64,000 nt of DNA from Phycicoccus sp. Soil802 (GCF_001429605.1 NZ_LMSS01000005.1:478618-542617), one strand, 5' to 3'. Counted from the stretch's first letter, positions 1 to 8,135 are shown. The notes: generated by a model from the letters alone, not told the origin. Translations and numbers: made by a program.

Positions 1-2
1 TC

Positions 3-593
3 CAGCACCTCGACCTGCGGCAGAACGCGTCGTTGGCCGAGCAGTGGGCCTACGGCAACCGCAGCATCCTCGGCGGCCTGGTCGGTGCGTGGGCCGGGGT
101 GCACGTCGCCAAGCGCCTCAGTGGCTACCGACCGCGCACCGGCGATCTCTTCGCCCCCGCGGTCGCCGCCGGCATGGCCGTGGGCCGGGTGGGCTGCCTG
201 CTCACCGAGCGCCCCGGCAGCCCCACCGGGACGTCGTGGGGGATCACCCTCGACGAGGCGGCCGCGGCGCGCACGGGTGCGCCGGCCGGCATACCGCTGC
301 ACCCGTCGTTCGTCTACGAGATCGTCTTCCACGTCGCCGCGTTCGCGGTCATCTGGTGGTGGCTGCGCCACCGCCCGGTGCCGAGTGGTGAGCTGCTGGT
401 CTGGTACCTCGGTGCCTACGGGACCGCCCGCTTCTTCCTCGAGTACGTCAGGGGCAACGAGATCGCCTGGCTGGGGCTGACCCGCCCGCAGCTCTTCCTC
501 GCACTGACGGTGCCGTTGATCCTCCTGCGAGTGGCGGTGCAGGCGCGTCGCGGCGCCTACCGCGGGCTGCGGCACGAGACAGTGGTCGCGTGA
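3..593 (+). CDS. Lgt-like diacylglyceryl transferase family protein (5' truncated by window)
   Basis: The frame is open from the first bases, so the N-terminus lies outside the window. The visible part resembles the C-terminal two thirds of prolipoprotein diacylglyceryl transferase, a multi-pass membrane enzyme that moves diacylglyceryl from phosphatidylglycerol to a lipobox cysteine. GRVGCLLTE (nt 183-209) aligns with the Lgt GR-x-GN signature, HPSFVYEI follows near nt 300, and YGTARFFLEYVRG near nt 417 matches the conserved C-terminal arginine motif. Several hydrophobic segments agree with a membrane enzyme. The catalytically important His of the Lgt HGGL motif reads Leu here (ILGGL, nt 66-80), so ordinary lipoprotein modification is doubtful. 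The stop overlaps the GTG of the radical SAM gene by 4 bases, which suggests translational coupling and a joint role, possibly in lipid chemistry (inference). Confidence 0.75.
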   Translation, partial: QHLDLRQNASLAEQWAYGNRSILGGLVGAWAGVHVAKRLSGYRPRTGDLFAPAVAAGMAVGRVGCLLTERPGSPTGTSWGITLDEAAAARTGAPAGIPLHPSFVYEIVFHVAAFAVIWWWLRHRPVPSGELLVWYLGAYGTARFFLEYVRGNEIAWLGLTRPQLFLALTVPLILLRVAVQARRGAYRGLRHETVVA

Positions 594-2179
594 GCACCCG
601 CACCGGACCCGGTATGCCGTTGCGTGGCGACCGCATCCACCGTTACGTCAACGCCTTCTGCCCCCTGTGCCATGAGGAACGGCCCGACCGCCCGCTCACC
701 GAGGTGCACCGCCTGTCCGGGTGGCTCGTGGAGCGCGAGGGTCGGATCTGGCTGGAGCGCGGGTGCACGACCCACGGCCTGGTGCGGACCCTCTACGACG
801 AGTCGCCCGAGATCCTGAGCTACCTCGAGCAGTGGACCGCGCCCACCAAGGTGCACACCCCCGACCTGGCCGGGAACTTCGCCCCGGTGCCGGCTGCCTA
901 CGCCTACGGGCTGCCCGAGATGCAGACCCAGCACACCTGCATCCTGCTCGAGGACCTGCTCGACCACTGCAACCTCAAGTGCCCGACCTGCTTCGCCGCG
1001 TCGGCTCCGGCCCTCGCATCGGTCGTGCCGCTCGACCAGGTGCTCGCCTCGGTCGATGCCCGGCTGTCCCGCGAGAACGGCCGGATCGACGTGTTGATGC
1101 TCAGCGGGGGCGAGCCCACCCTCTACCCGTGGCTGGCCGAGCTGCTCGACGCCGTGGCGACCCGGCCGATCGTGCGAGTCCTGGTCAACACCAACGGGAT
1201 CGCCATCTCCAAGGACGACGCACTGCTCGACCTCCTGCGCCGGCACCGCGACCGGGTCGAGGTCTACCTGCAGTACGACGGCGAGTCGGCCCAGGCCTCC
1301 ACCCACCACCGCGGCGCCGACATCAGGCGGTTCAAGGAGCGGGCGATCGACCGCCTGTCCGGAGCGGGCATCTTCACCACCCTGACGATGACCGCCGCGC
1401 TGGGCGTCAACGACGACGAGATCGGGTTCGTGGTCAAGCGCGCCCTCGACACCCCCTACGTCGGTGGCGTGACGATCCAGCCGGTCTTCGGCTCCGGTCG
1501 CAGCACCGGCATCGACCCGCACGACCGGCTCACCCACACCGGCGTCCTCGCCCGGCTCGAGGGCCAGACGGCCGGGCAGGTGTCCTGGCGCGACCTGACC
1601 GCGCTGCCCTGCTCCCACCCGCACTGCTGCTCGGTGGGCTACCTCCTGCGTGACGACTCGGGGACGTGGCGCTCGCTGGTCTCGCTCGTGGGGCACGAGC
1701 GGCTCAAGGAGTGGCTCGACCTCGAGCCCGACGTGCTCGCGAACCGGATCGCCGACGACGCGCTCCCCGCATCGCTCCGCTCGGCTGTCAAGCAGTCGCT
1801 GCTCGACCTGCTGTCAGAGCAGTCGTCGCTGTCGCACCCCTCGATGGCGGGCATCTGGCGCGACGTCTGCAGCGGGTGCGACCTGGGCATCGGCACCCTC
1901 GCGACCCTGGCCGCGGGCAAGCTTCCGGGCCAGCGCGAGAAGCTCCGCGCCCTGCTGGGAGAGCGCGTCCTACGGATCACCGTGAAGCCGTTCATGGACA
2001 TGAACACGATGATCGAGGAGCGCCTGACACAGTGCTGCGTCCACGTGGCCACAGTGGGCGACGACGGCGGTCACCAGTGCGCGCCGTTCTGCGCGGTGCA
2101 GGCGTGGGCACCCCTGTCACGGCAACGGATCTCGACCGCCGTGGGCCTCCCGCTCGCCGCGACGAAGGCCACGCCATGA
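590..2179 (+). CDS. Radical SAM protein of the MJ0619/tetraether lipid synthase (Tes)-like family
   Basis: 529 residues from a GTG that overlaps the upstream stop. The N-terminus has CPLC (residues 24-27) followed by a GRIWLERGC-x-THG stretch, the metal-binding preface typical of the MJ0619 family. The radical SAM cluster motif is CNLKCPTC (Cys 127, 131, 134), followed by LSGGEPTLYP near 170, the SAM-binding GGE. The C-terminus carries further cysteines (CCVHVA and QCAPFC, about 482-501), as in family members with auxiliary clusters. Archaeal Tes joins lipid tails to make membrane-spanning lipids; bacterial homologues are widespread and mostly uncharacterised. Many are auto-annotated as pterin methyltransferases, an alternative to keep in mind. 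The Lgt-like gene upstream and membrane proteins downstream favour a lipid substrate (inference). The family call is firm; the reaction is not. Confidence 0.7.
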   Translation: MSTRTGPGMPLRGDRIHRYVNAFCPLCHEERPDRPLTEVHRLSGWLVEREGRIWLERGCTTHGLVRTLYDESPEILSYLEQWTAPTKVHTPDLAGNFAPVPAAYAYGLPEMQTQHTCILLEDLLDHCNLKCPTCFAASAPALASVVPLDQVLASVDARLSRENGRIDVLMLSGGEPTLYPWLAELLDAVATRPIVRVLVNTNGIAISKDDALLDLLRRHRDRVEVYLQYDGESAQASTHHRGADIRRFKERAIDRLSGAGIFTTLTMTAALGVNDDEIGFVVKRALDTPYVGGVTIQPVFGSGRSTGIDPHDRLTHTGVLARLEGQTAGQVSWRDLTALPCSHPHCCSVGYLLRDDSGTWRSLVSLVGHERLKEWLDLEPDVLANRIADDALPASLRSAVKQSLLDLLSEQSSLSHPSMAGIWRDVCSGCDLGIGTLATLAAGKLPGQREKLRALLGERVLRITVKPFMDMNTMIEERLTQCCVHVATVGDDGGHQCAPFCAVQAWAPLSRQRISTAVGLPLAATKATP

Positions 2180-2478
2180 CCGGCCCCGACCCCCGGCAGG
2201 TCGCGCCGCCGCACGCCGCACAGCCCGATCACCAGCCGACCGCGCCCTTCGACCCGCTGCGGCTCTGCGTCTTCGCCACGGTCGCGCTGCTGGGGTGGGT
2301 GCTGGGTCCGGTGGCGCTGCTCGGCTTCTCCGTGCTGGCCATCGTCGGCTACGCCAGGGCCCGGCGGGCTGGCCTCCTGCGCTCGCGCTGCAAGCTCGGC
2401 GACACCCGACTGGTCCTGCTCTACCTCACCGTGCTCGCCGCCGCGGCGGGTGTCGGCATCTACGTCTGGATCGACTGA
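2176..2478 (+). CDS. Small membrane protein, unknown function
   Basis: 100 residues. The ATG overlaps the radical SAM stop (ATGA), so it is probably translationally coupled. The N-terminus is Pro/Gln/His-rich (about 25 residues) and should be cytoplasmic. Two hydrophobic stretches follow: a long one around residues 32-60, possibly a hairpin of two short helices, and one at about 80-98 near the C-terminus. Between them lies a basic patch (RARRAGLLRSRCK) that would sit at the inner face. I recognise no family. Position and coupling suggest it assists the two preceding enzymes, perhaps as a membrane anchor; this is inference only. Confidence 0.6.
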   Translation: MTGPDPRQVAPPHAAQPDHQPTAPFDPLRLCVFATVALLGWVLGPVALLGFSVLAIVGYARARRAGLLRSRCKLGDTRLVLLYLTVLAAAAGVGIYVWID

Positions 2479-2491
2479 AGGGGACACGCAC

Positions 2492-2821
2492 ATGACACAG
2501 CCAGCCCGGCGGCGGAGACTCTCCAACGTCGCGAGGTTCTGGATCGGGGTGGCTCTGTGCATCCCGGTGCTGTTCCTCGCGGGCCTCCTGGTGTCCCTCC
2601 CCTCGGTGGTTGGCAACGAGCTGAACCTGCCGGGCGAGCTGAGCGGCCTCGCCACCTTCGGCATGAGCATCGGCCTGCTGGCAACGGGGATCCTGGGACT
2701 CGTGCGGGAGGGCACCCGCTTCATCGTCGTCGGCATCCTGGCGGGCCTGGCGATCCTCTTCGTCCTGGCGGCCGGTGCGTGCATCGTCCTGCTGGCCGGG
2801 CTCGGCAACCCCAACTCCTGA
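2492..2821 (+). CDS. Small three-helix membrane protein, unknown function
   Basis: 109 residues. The ATG at 2492 is preferred because GAAGGGG lies just upstream, while the longer in-frame option overlaps the previous gene without a ribosome site. The first ~15 residues are basic (PARRRRLSN), then come three predicted helices at roughly 17-38, 50-70 and 75-102. There are no charged catalytic residues or cysteine motifs. It starts 13 bases after the preceding stop and is probably the last gene of the Lgt-like/radical SAM operon. No family recognised. Confidence 0.6.
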   Translation: MTQPARRRRLSNVARFWIGVALCIPVLFLAGLLVSLPSVVGNELNLPGELSGLATFGMSIGLLATGILGLVREGTRFIVVGILAGLAILFVLAAGACIVLLAGLGNPNS

Positions 2822-2832
2822 CCCCCGCCTTC

Positions 2833-2906
2833 GTGGAGTCGGGCAGTTGGCCGATCTTCCGGCCGATCCGCGCGCGTGAGCCCGTGGAGTCGGGCAGTTG
2901 GCCGAT
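2833..2906 (+). repeat. 23-bp direct repeat pair
   Basis: Two identical 23-bp copies beginning GTGGAGTCGGGCAGTTGG lie at 2833-2855 and 2884-2906, 51 bp apart start to start. They fill most of the short gap between two convergent operons. The sequence is not an inverted repeat and I cannot assign it to a regulator or mobile element. Confidence 0.8.
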
Positions 2907-2923
2907 TCTCCTGACGGTGCGCC

Positions 2924-3781
2924 TCAGCGGCGGGACTTGGCGGCCTTGGCGGCGGCGCGTTCGTTCAGCCGGCGGTGGCCGGTTGCCTGGCCCTGGATGA
3001 CCGCTCGGGCCAGGGGCGGTGCGTAGCGCAGCAGGCGCCACATGGCGTGCGCGAGGAACCCCACCGGGATGACGGCCTTGTTGGCGGCGAGGCCGTCCAC
3101 CGCCCGCTTCGCGGTCTGCTCCGCCGTGAGGAACTTCGGCTGCAGCAGCCGGACCCGTGCCCGGACGCTGCTGCCCCCGAAGCTGTCGGGCGCGGCATAC
3201 ACGTCGTCGAGCAGCGGGGTGTCGACGAAGCCGGGGCACAGCACGCTCACCTGCACGCCCTGGCTCGCGGCCTCGGCGCGCAGCGCCGTCGAGAGCCCCA
3301 CCACGGCGTGCTTGGTGGTCGTGTAGGGCAGCATCGCCGGGGCCGGGATGAGTCCGGCGAGGGAGGCGGTGTTGAGGATGTGACCGCTGCCCTGCGGGCG
3401 CATCACCTCGTATGCCGCCGTGACCCCGTTGACCACGCCGCGCAGGTTGACGTCGAGGGCCTTGGCCCAGTGCCGCTCGTCGAGCTCCTCGAGCAGGCCG
3501 CCGATGGCGACGCCCGCGTTGTTGACCATGACGTCGAGCCGGCCGTGCTCGGCGGCGACGCTGCGGACGAGGGCGGTGACCGCGGCCGCGTCCGCGACGT
3601 CGAGCGTGGCAGCGCTGGCCGAGGGTCCCAGCTCGTCAGCCGCCCGGACCGCCCCGGCTGCGTCGAGGTCGGCGACCACGACGTGGCTCCCGCGGGCGAC
3701 CAGCTCGGCGGCGATGGCGCGTCCGATACCGGAGGCGGCGCCCGTGACGATCGAGACCTTGGGCTCAAATGCCTTGCGCAT
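2924..3781 (-). CDS. Short-chain dehydrogenase/reductase
   Basis: 285 residues, a classical-size SDR. The NAD(P)-binding motif TGAASGIG sits near residues 13-20, NNAG near 88, and the catalytic Ser...YTTTK appears as NTAS...YTTTKHA around 138-158. The C-terminus is basic and alanine-rich (about 35 residues), an extension beyond the core fold. ATG at 3781 is chosen because GAAGGA lies 8 bases upstream; TTG at 3784 is an alternative. The start overlaps the end of the flavin monooxygenase gene by 17 bases, so the two are probably co-translated. SDRs next to Baeyer-Villiger-type monooxygenases usually oxidise an alcohol to the ketone the monooxygenase attacks; substrate unknown here. Confidence 0.88.
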   Translation of the reverse strand: MRKAFEPKVSIVTGAASGIGRAIAAELVARGSHVVVADLDAAGAVRAADELGPSASAATLDVADAAAVTALVRSVAAEHGRLDVMVNNAGVAIGGLLEELDERHWAKALDVNLRGVVNGVTAAYEVMRPQGSGHILNTASLAGLIPAPAMLPYTTTKHAVVGLSTALRAEAASQGVQVSVLCPGFVDTPLLDDVYAAPDSFGGSSVRARVRLLQPKFLTAEQTAKRAVDGLAANKAVIPVGFLAHAMWRLLRYAPPLARAVIQGQATGHRRLNERAAAKAAKSRR

Positions 3782-5264
3782 CAACGGATTCCTTCGCTGG
3801 GGAGTGGCGTCCGGGGCTGACCACCTCGAACTGGGAGTCGTCCAGCCTGCGGGTGCGGAGCCAGTAGCCGAGGGTCGATCCCGGCCACAGGGCGGTGTTG
3901 TTGCCGAACTCGTCGAGGTACCAGCTGCGGCACCCGGTGACCCAGATCGTGTGGCGGGAGCGTCGCACCATCTCGCGGGTGAAGGCGTCCTGTGCCCGTC
4001 TGGTGGTCACGTGCGGGCCGGCCGCGCCCCGGTCGATCGCCTTCAGCACGTAGTCGGTCGCGAACTCGATCATCGTGACGACGCTGTTGTGGCCGAGCCC
4101 GGTGTTCGGGCCGAGCAGCAGGTAGAGCTCGGGGAAGCCGGCCACCGTGATGCCGAGGTTGGTGTGCATCCCGCCGCTCCAGGCGTCGGCGAGGGTGCGA
4201 CCGCCGAGGCCCCGGATGTCGATGCGGTCGGTGCTGCCGTTCACGTCGAAGCCGGTGCCGAGGACGAGCACGTCGACCTCGTGCCGGGTGCCGTCGGCCG
4301 TGACCACGGCGTCGGGCTCGACGCGCACGATCGGGTCGGTCACGAGGCTCACGTCGGGGCGGGCGAAGGTAGGCCAGTAGTCGTTGGACAGCAGGATCCG
4401 CTTGCAGCCGATCCGGTAGTCGGGGGTCAGAGCGGCCCGCGTCTCGGGGTCGGGGACCGCGGCGGCCAGCTCGCGCAGCGCGATCCGCTCGACGAACCGC
4501 GCCAACCCCGGGAGCCGCACGAACAGCGGCGCCCTGGCCTCCAGCGACCAGTAGGTCCGCCAGCGCACCAGCCGCTGCAGGGCCGGCCAGCGCGCGAAGA
4601 GCCGCTGACGCGTGGGGCTCCACTCCTGGTCGTGCTTGGTCATCGTCCACGCGGCAGTGCGCTGGAAGACCGTCGTGTGGCTCGCGACCGGGGCGACCTC
4701 GGGGACCACTTGCACCGCGCTCGCCCCGGTGCCGACGACGCCGACCCGCCGACCCGCCAGCTCGGTGCCCTCGGGCCACCGCGCCGTGTGGGCCAGCTCG
4801 CCGGCGAACGACTCGAGCCCCTCGATGTCAGGGAGCCTCGGCTCGTGCAGCGCTCCGGCGCCGAGGACGAGGGCGTCGCAGGTCCACTGGCGACCGTCGC
4901 CGGCGGTCAGCGTCCAGCGCCCGGTCGTCTCGTCGAACTCGGCCGCGCGCAGGTCGGCACCGAACTCGATCCGGTCGCGCACGGCATACCGGTCGGCCAC
5001 CTGGCGCAGGTAGGACCAGATCTCGCCGGCCGTCGCGAAGTCGCGGGACCACCGCGGGAACTGGGCGAACGAGAAGGAGTAGAGCCGCGACGGGACGTCG
5101 CAGGCGCACCCCGGGTACCGGTTGTCGCGCCACGTGCCGCCGACCTCGTCGGCCTTCTCCAGGACGACGTAGTCGTGGTCGCCGCGCTGGGCGAGGCGGA
5201 TCGCCATCCCGAGCCCGGAGAACCCGGTGCCGACGATGACCACCCGGTGGTGAGGTGTCGCCAT
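3765..5264 (-). CDS. Flavin-containing monooxygenase, Baeyer-Villiger type
   Basis: 499 residues. The FAD-binding GTGFSGLG (about 12-19) starts a Rossmann fold. The Baeyer-Villiger fingerprint F-x-G-x3-H-x3-W-P reads FAGELAHTARWP (about 153-164), and the NADPH-binding motif is GTGASA (about 177-182). KADEVGGTWRDNRYPG is also typical. Such enzymes insert oxygen beside a ketone or hydroxylate heteroatoms using NADPH and O2. It is first in a two-gene minus-strand operon with the SDR and is transcribed away from a TetR gene. AACTTA, read on the minus strand as TAAGTT, lies 6 bases before the ATG, so the transcript is probably leaderless and its -10 sits inside the TetR operator. Confidence 0.88.
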   Translation of the reverse strand: MATPHHRVVIVGTGFSGLGMAIRLAQRGDHDYVVLEKADEVGGTWRDNRYPGCACDVPSRLYSFSFAQFPRWSRDFATAGEIWSYLRQVADRYAVRDRIEFGADLRAAEFDETTGRWTLTAGDGRQWTCDALVLGAGALHEPRLPDIEGLESFAGELAHTARWPEGTELAGRRVGVVGTGASAVQVVPEVAPVASHTTVFQRTAAWTMTKHDQEWSPTRQRLFARWPALQRLVRWRTYWSLEARAPLFVRLPGLARFVERIALRELAAAVPDPETRAALTPDYRIGCKRILLSNDYWPTFARPDVSLVTDPIVRVEPDAVVTADGTRHEVDVLVLGTGFDVNGSTDRIDIRGLGGRTLADAWSGGMHTNLGITVAGFPELYLLLGPNTGLGHNSVVTMIEFATDYVLKAIDRGAAGPHVTTRRAQDAFTREMVRRSRHTIWVTGCRSWYLDEFGNNTALWPGSTLGYWLRTRRLDDSQFEVVSPGRHSPAKESVDAQGI

Positions 5265-5270
5265 GGCGTC

Positions 5271-5289
5271 AACTTACCATCAGTAAGTT
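5271..5289. promoter_or_regulatory. TetR-type operator in divergent promoter
   Basis: Perfect inverted repeat AACTTAC-CATCA-GTAAGTT: 7-bp arms and a 5-base centre, in the 52-bp gap between the monooxygenase and the TetR gene. The left arm coincides with the predicted -10 of the monooxygenase and the right arm lies where the -35 of the TetR gene would be. A bound repressor would therefore shut both promoters. Confidence 0.75.
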
Positions 5290-5304
5290 CGGTCGCAGCC
5301 GGGG

Positions 5305-5316
5305 TAGAGTTGCCAC
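5305..5316 (+). promoter_or_regulatory. Leaderless -10 element of the TetR gene
   Basis: TAGAGT at 5305-5310 is followed by exactly 6 bases and then GTG at 5317. This TANNNT-N6-start arrangement is what a leaderless Actinobacterial transcript needs. No Shine-Dalgarno precedes the GTG, so the element also decides the start codon. Confidence 0.5.
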
Positions 5317-5958
5317 GTGCCGCCGAGTCCCCAGCCGCCGATCGCCCCTCCCGCACCGCGGGTGCGGATGCCGCGTGCCCAGCGCGAGGAGCAGATCCTG
5401 CGGATCGCCGAGGAGGTCTTCGCGGAGCGGGGGTTCCAGGCGACCACGATGGAGGACATCGCCGAGCGGGTGGGGGTCACCAAGCCGCTGATCTACGAGT
5501 ACTTCGGCTCCAAGGAGGGCCTCCTCTCGGCGTGCATCACCCGCGCGCGCACCCAGCTCCGGGTGGCGACCGAGGCGGCCTGGCAGGGGGTCGGCGCAGA
5601 GGCGCCGCTCGAGGTGGTGTTCCGGGCCGGGGTCCGCGCGTTCTTCGAGTTCATCGAGGAGCACGCCAACGCCTTCGTCCTCATCCAGCAGGAGGGGGCG
5701 GTCGCGTCGCAGGCCAGCCCGCTCATCGAGAGCATCCGCGAGCAGCAGTCCGCGGCGACGATGGCCACCTTCCGCAAGGCTCCGGCGCTCGCGGAGGTGC
5801 CCGACCGGCTGCTCGAGGGCTACGTCGAGGTGATCATCGGCGCGTGCGAGCGGGTCGCCGTGTGGCGCACCCGCCGCCCCGGGGTCTCGACGCAGGAGGC
5901 GACCGACATCGTCGTGTCGACCGTGTGGGCCGGGCTCGATGCCCTACTCCCCGGCTGA
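5317..5958 (+). CDS. TetR/AcrR family transcriptional regulator
   Basis: 213 residues from GTG. A proline-rich lead of ~17 residues precedes the HTH domain: EEQILRIAEEVFAERG, then TTMEDIAERVGVTKPLIYEYF (about 27-66), the classic TetR N-terminal helix bundle. The rest is an all-helical ligand-binding half with no obvious conserved ligand residues. ATG at 5368 is an alternative start just before the HTH. It is divergent from the monooxygenase/SDR pair across a perfect palindrome, so it most likely represses that operon until an inducing substrate binds. Its 3' end overlaps the convergent ppx/gppA gene by 15 bases. Confidence 0.88.
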   Translation: MPPSPQPPIAPPAPRVRMPRAQREEQILRIAEEVFAERGFQATTMEDIAERVGVTKPLIYEYFGSKEGLLSACITRARTQLRVATEAAWQGVGAEAPLEVVFRAGVRAFFEFIEEHANAFVLIQQEGAVASQASPLIESIREQQSAATMATFRKAPALAEVPDRLLEGYVEVIIGACERVAVWRTRRPGVSTQEATDIVVSTVWAGLDALLPG

Positions 5959-6909
5959 GTCAGCGGTCGACAGCGCGATCCCGTCGAGGATGTCGTGCTC
6001 CGAGGTGATCACCCGGTGCACGCCCAGACCGGCCAGTCGGCGCACCACCTCGTGCCAGACCAGGGCCCCGGCCCCGATGACGTCGACCCGGCCGGGGTGC
6101 ATGAAGCCCAGAGCCGCCCGCTGCGCCCTCGGCATGTGCAGCAACGACTCGCAGGCCCGCAGCACGTCGTCGGACCCGAGCTCGGTGAGGTGGATCCGCA
6201 CCGGGTCGTAGGCGGTCAGGCCGAGCGCGTGGGCGGTGATCGTGGTGACACTGCCGGCCAGGCCGACGAGCGCCCCGACCCCGGCGAAGTCGACCACCTC
6301 GGCGGCACTGTCGATCGCGGCGTTGATGTCGCGGACCGCCGCCGCGATCTCAGCGTGCGTCGGCGGGTCGGACTGCAGGTGCCGCTCGGTCATCCGCACG
6401 CACCCGATGTCGACCGAGCGCGCCGCCTCGACCGTCTCCGTGCCGCGGACGAACTCCGTCGACCCACCACCGAGGTCCACCACCAGATAGGGACCGGGTA
6501 TGCCGCGTGCGCGCAGCTCGCCCGTGGCGCCCCGGAACGAGAGCGCGGCCTCCTCGTCACCCGAGATGACCTCGGGCGCGATTCCGTAGTGGGAGAAGGC
6601 TGCTCGCACGCCGACCACGAACTCGTCGGCGTTCGACGCATCCCGCGACGCGGACGTCGCCACGAAGCGGACCCGCTCCGCGCCCACCTCGCGGCACTGC
6701 GCGGCATACTCACCGGCCATCGCCAGCGTGCGCTCCATCGCGACCGGGTCGATCCGGCCGGTGCGGTCGACGCCGTAGCCGAGCCGCACCACCTCCATGC
6801 GACGCACGACGTCGACGAGCGTGCCGCGCTCCGGGTCGACGTCGGCGACGAGCAGGCGGATCGAGTTCGTGCCGCAGTCGACCGCGCCGACGCGGGTCAC
6901 CGCACCCAT
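5944..6909 (-). CDS. ppx: Ppx/GppA family exopolyphosphatase
   Basis: About 321 residues from ATG 6909, giving the usual start MGAVTRVGAVDCGTNSIRLL. The actin-like ATPase fold is seen as phosphate-1 DCGTNS (near 11), VVDLGGGSTE (phosphate-2, near 144) and GLAGSVTT (near 214). It hydrolyses terminal phosphate from polyphosphate or pppGpp. The length fits the short two-domain Actinobacterial form without the C-terminal HD domain. It is last in the minus-strand run eno-ftsB-DUF501-ppx, 7 bases after DUF501, an order conserved in Actinobacteria. An in-frame ATG at 6930 would overlap DUF501. Confidence 0.9.
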   Translation of the reverse strand: MGAVTRVGAVDCGTNSIRLLVADVDPERGTLVDVVRRMEVVRLGYGVDRTGRIDPVAMERTLAMAGEYAAQCREVGAERVRFVATSASRDASNADEFVVGVRAAFSHYGIAPEVISGDEEAALSFRGATGELRARGIPGPYLVVDLGGGSTEFVRGTETVEAARSVDIGCVRMTERHLQSDPPTHAEIAAAVRDINAAIDSAAEVVDFAGVGALVGLAGSVTTITAHALGLTAYDPVRIHLTELGSDDVLRACESLLHMPRAQRAALGFMHPGRVDVIGAGALVWHEVVRRLAGLGVHRVITSEHDILDGIALSTADSAGE

Positions 6910-6916
6910 GACGCGC

Positions 6917-7432
6917 TCACGCCTCGCCATCGGGAGCCGGTGCAGGCACGCAGGAGCCCGACGCCCACCAGTCGTCGAGCCGGGCCAGCGCCTCGTCACC
7001 GAGCGGGTTCACCCCCGGGCCGACGGCCAGCGAGTGGCCCACCAGCACGTGCAGGCACTTCACGCGGGTCGGCATGCCACCTGCGGAGATGCCCTCGATC
7101 TCCTCGACCTGGCCGAGCTCGGCGCGCCGGGTCAGGTAGTCCTCGTGCGCCGCGGCGTAGGCGGCCGCGAGCTCGGGGTCGTCGGCGAGGCGGTCACTCA
7201 TCTCCTTCATCAGCCCGGTGGACTCGAGGGTGGAGATCGCGCCGGTCAGCTTGGGGCAGGTCGCGTAGAAGGTCGTGGGGAACGGCGTGCCGTCCGGGAG
7301 GCGCGGCTCGGTCTTGAGCACGTCGGGGTGCCCGCAGGGGCAGCGGTGGGCCACGGCGGCAACGCCCCGCGGGACCCGACCCAGCTGGGCCTGCACCGCG
7401 TCGAGGTCGGCCTGGGTCGGCTGGTCGCTCAC
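6917..7432 (-). CDS. DUF501 domain protein
   Basis: 171 residues from GTG 7432, whose first bases overlap the ftsB stop (GTGA). The family is recognised from RCPCGHPDVLKTEPRLPDGTPFPTTFYATCP, with a cysteine cluster (C-P-C, later C-P and VKCLH), plus GMPTRVKCLHVLVGHSLA and the NPLGDEAL region. The conserved Cys/His residues suggest metal binding. Function is unknown, but it is nearly always between ftsB and ppx in Actinobacteria, as here. Confidence 0.9.
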   Translation of the reverse strand: MSDQPTQADLDAVQAQLGRVPRGVAAVAHRCPCGHPDVLKTEPRLPDGTPFPTTFYATCPKLTGAISTLESTGLMKEMSDRLADDPELAAAYAAAHEDYLTRRAELGQVEEIEGISAGGMPTRVKCLHVLVGHSLAVGPGVNPLGDEALARLDDWWASGSCVPAPAPDGEA

Positions 7433-8112
7433 TTGGCGGGGGTGGTCGAGCCGGTCGACCCGGGCGAGCCAGTCGAGCCGGTCGCGGCAGGACCGGCGTC
7501 GGCGACCTGCACCGACTCCCACAGCTGGCCGTACCAGGGGTGGTCGCTCGACGCCGCGGGGGCCGTGGCCACCCCGGGCAGGGCCTTGGCCGAGGGCTTG
7601 CCGTCGATCACGGTGTAGGACTTCTCACCGACCTTGACGAACTTGAGCCGCTCGCGGGCCTGCTGCATGACGTAGGCGTCGTCGTTCCAGCGGGCCTGTT
7701 CCTTCTGCAGGTCGCTGACGCCCTGGCGCTGCTGGCTGACCTGGCCGCGCAGGGCGTCGATCTCGCCCTGCTGGCGCAGGTAGGAGCGGAGGGTCGGGAC
7801 GAGCGTGACGGCCAGGAGCACGAAGATCGAGGCGAGCACGACCACCCGCATCACCCCGCGGGAGCTGCGCCGCTCGGGCAGGATCGGCGACCCGGCCACC
7901 TTGCGGGCCGCACCCGAGGCGGTGGCGCGGGAGCGACCGGGACCGGCTCCGGGGCGCGCCGACGCAGCGCGGGCCGTGCCCGGTCGCCCGGTGCCGCTGC
8001 GTGGCGTGGTCGTCCGAGGCGTCGTCGAGCGAGGGGCTGCCTTCCGGGCGGGCGCGCCGGACGGACGGACCGGCTTGTCCTGCCCGTCCGTGCTGTGCCG
8101 CGAGTCGGCCAT
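7429..8112 (-). CDS. ftsB: Septum formation initiator, FtsB/DivIC family
   Basis: 227 residues. The first ~85 are disordered and rich in Arg, Ala, Pro and Thr. One membrane helix follows (VMRVVVLASIFVLLAVTLVP, about 87-106). A coiled coil comes next (YLRQQGEIDALRGQVSQQRQGVSDLQKEQ, about 110-140), then the DivIC motif DDAYVMQQARERLKFVKVGE. This is the bitopic FtsB layout, which with FtsL and FtsQ activates septal wall synthesis. The C-terminal ~35 residues are low-complexity Ser/Thr/Gly. It is 23 bases downstream of eno and overlaps DUF501. Confidence 0.9.
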   Translation of the reverse strand: MADSRHSTDGQDKPVRPSGAPARKAAPRSTTPRTTTPRSGTGRPGTARAASARPGAGPGRSRATASGAARKVAGSPILPERRSSRGVMRVVVLASIFVLLAVTLVPTLRSYLRQQGEIDALRGQVSQQRQGVSDLQKEQARWNDDAYVMQQARERLKFVKVGEKSYTVIDGKPSAKALPGVATAPAASSDHPWYGQLWESVQVADAGPAATGSTGSPGSTGSTTPAK

Positions 8113-8135
8113 GGTCAGCCCCTGCCAGTCAGCCG

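Noticed and set aside
2833-2906. The 23-bp repeats as an attachment-site pair
   Set aside because: The copies are only 51 bp apart with no cargo between them and no integrase in the window.
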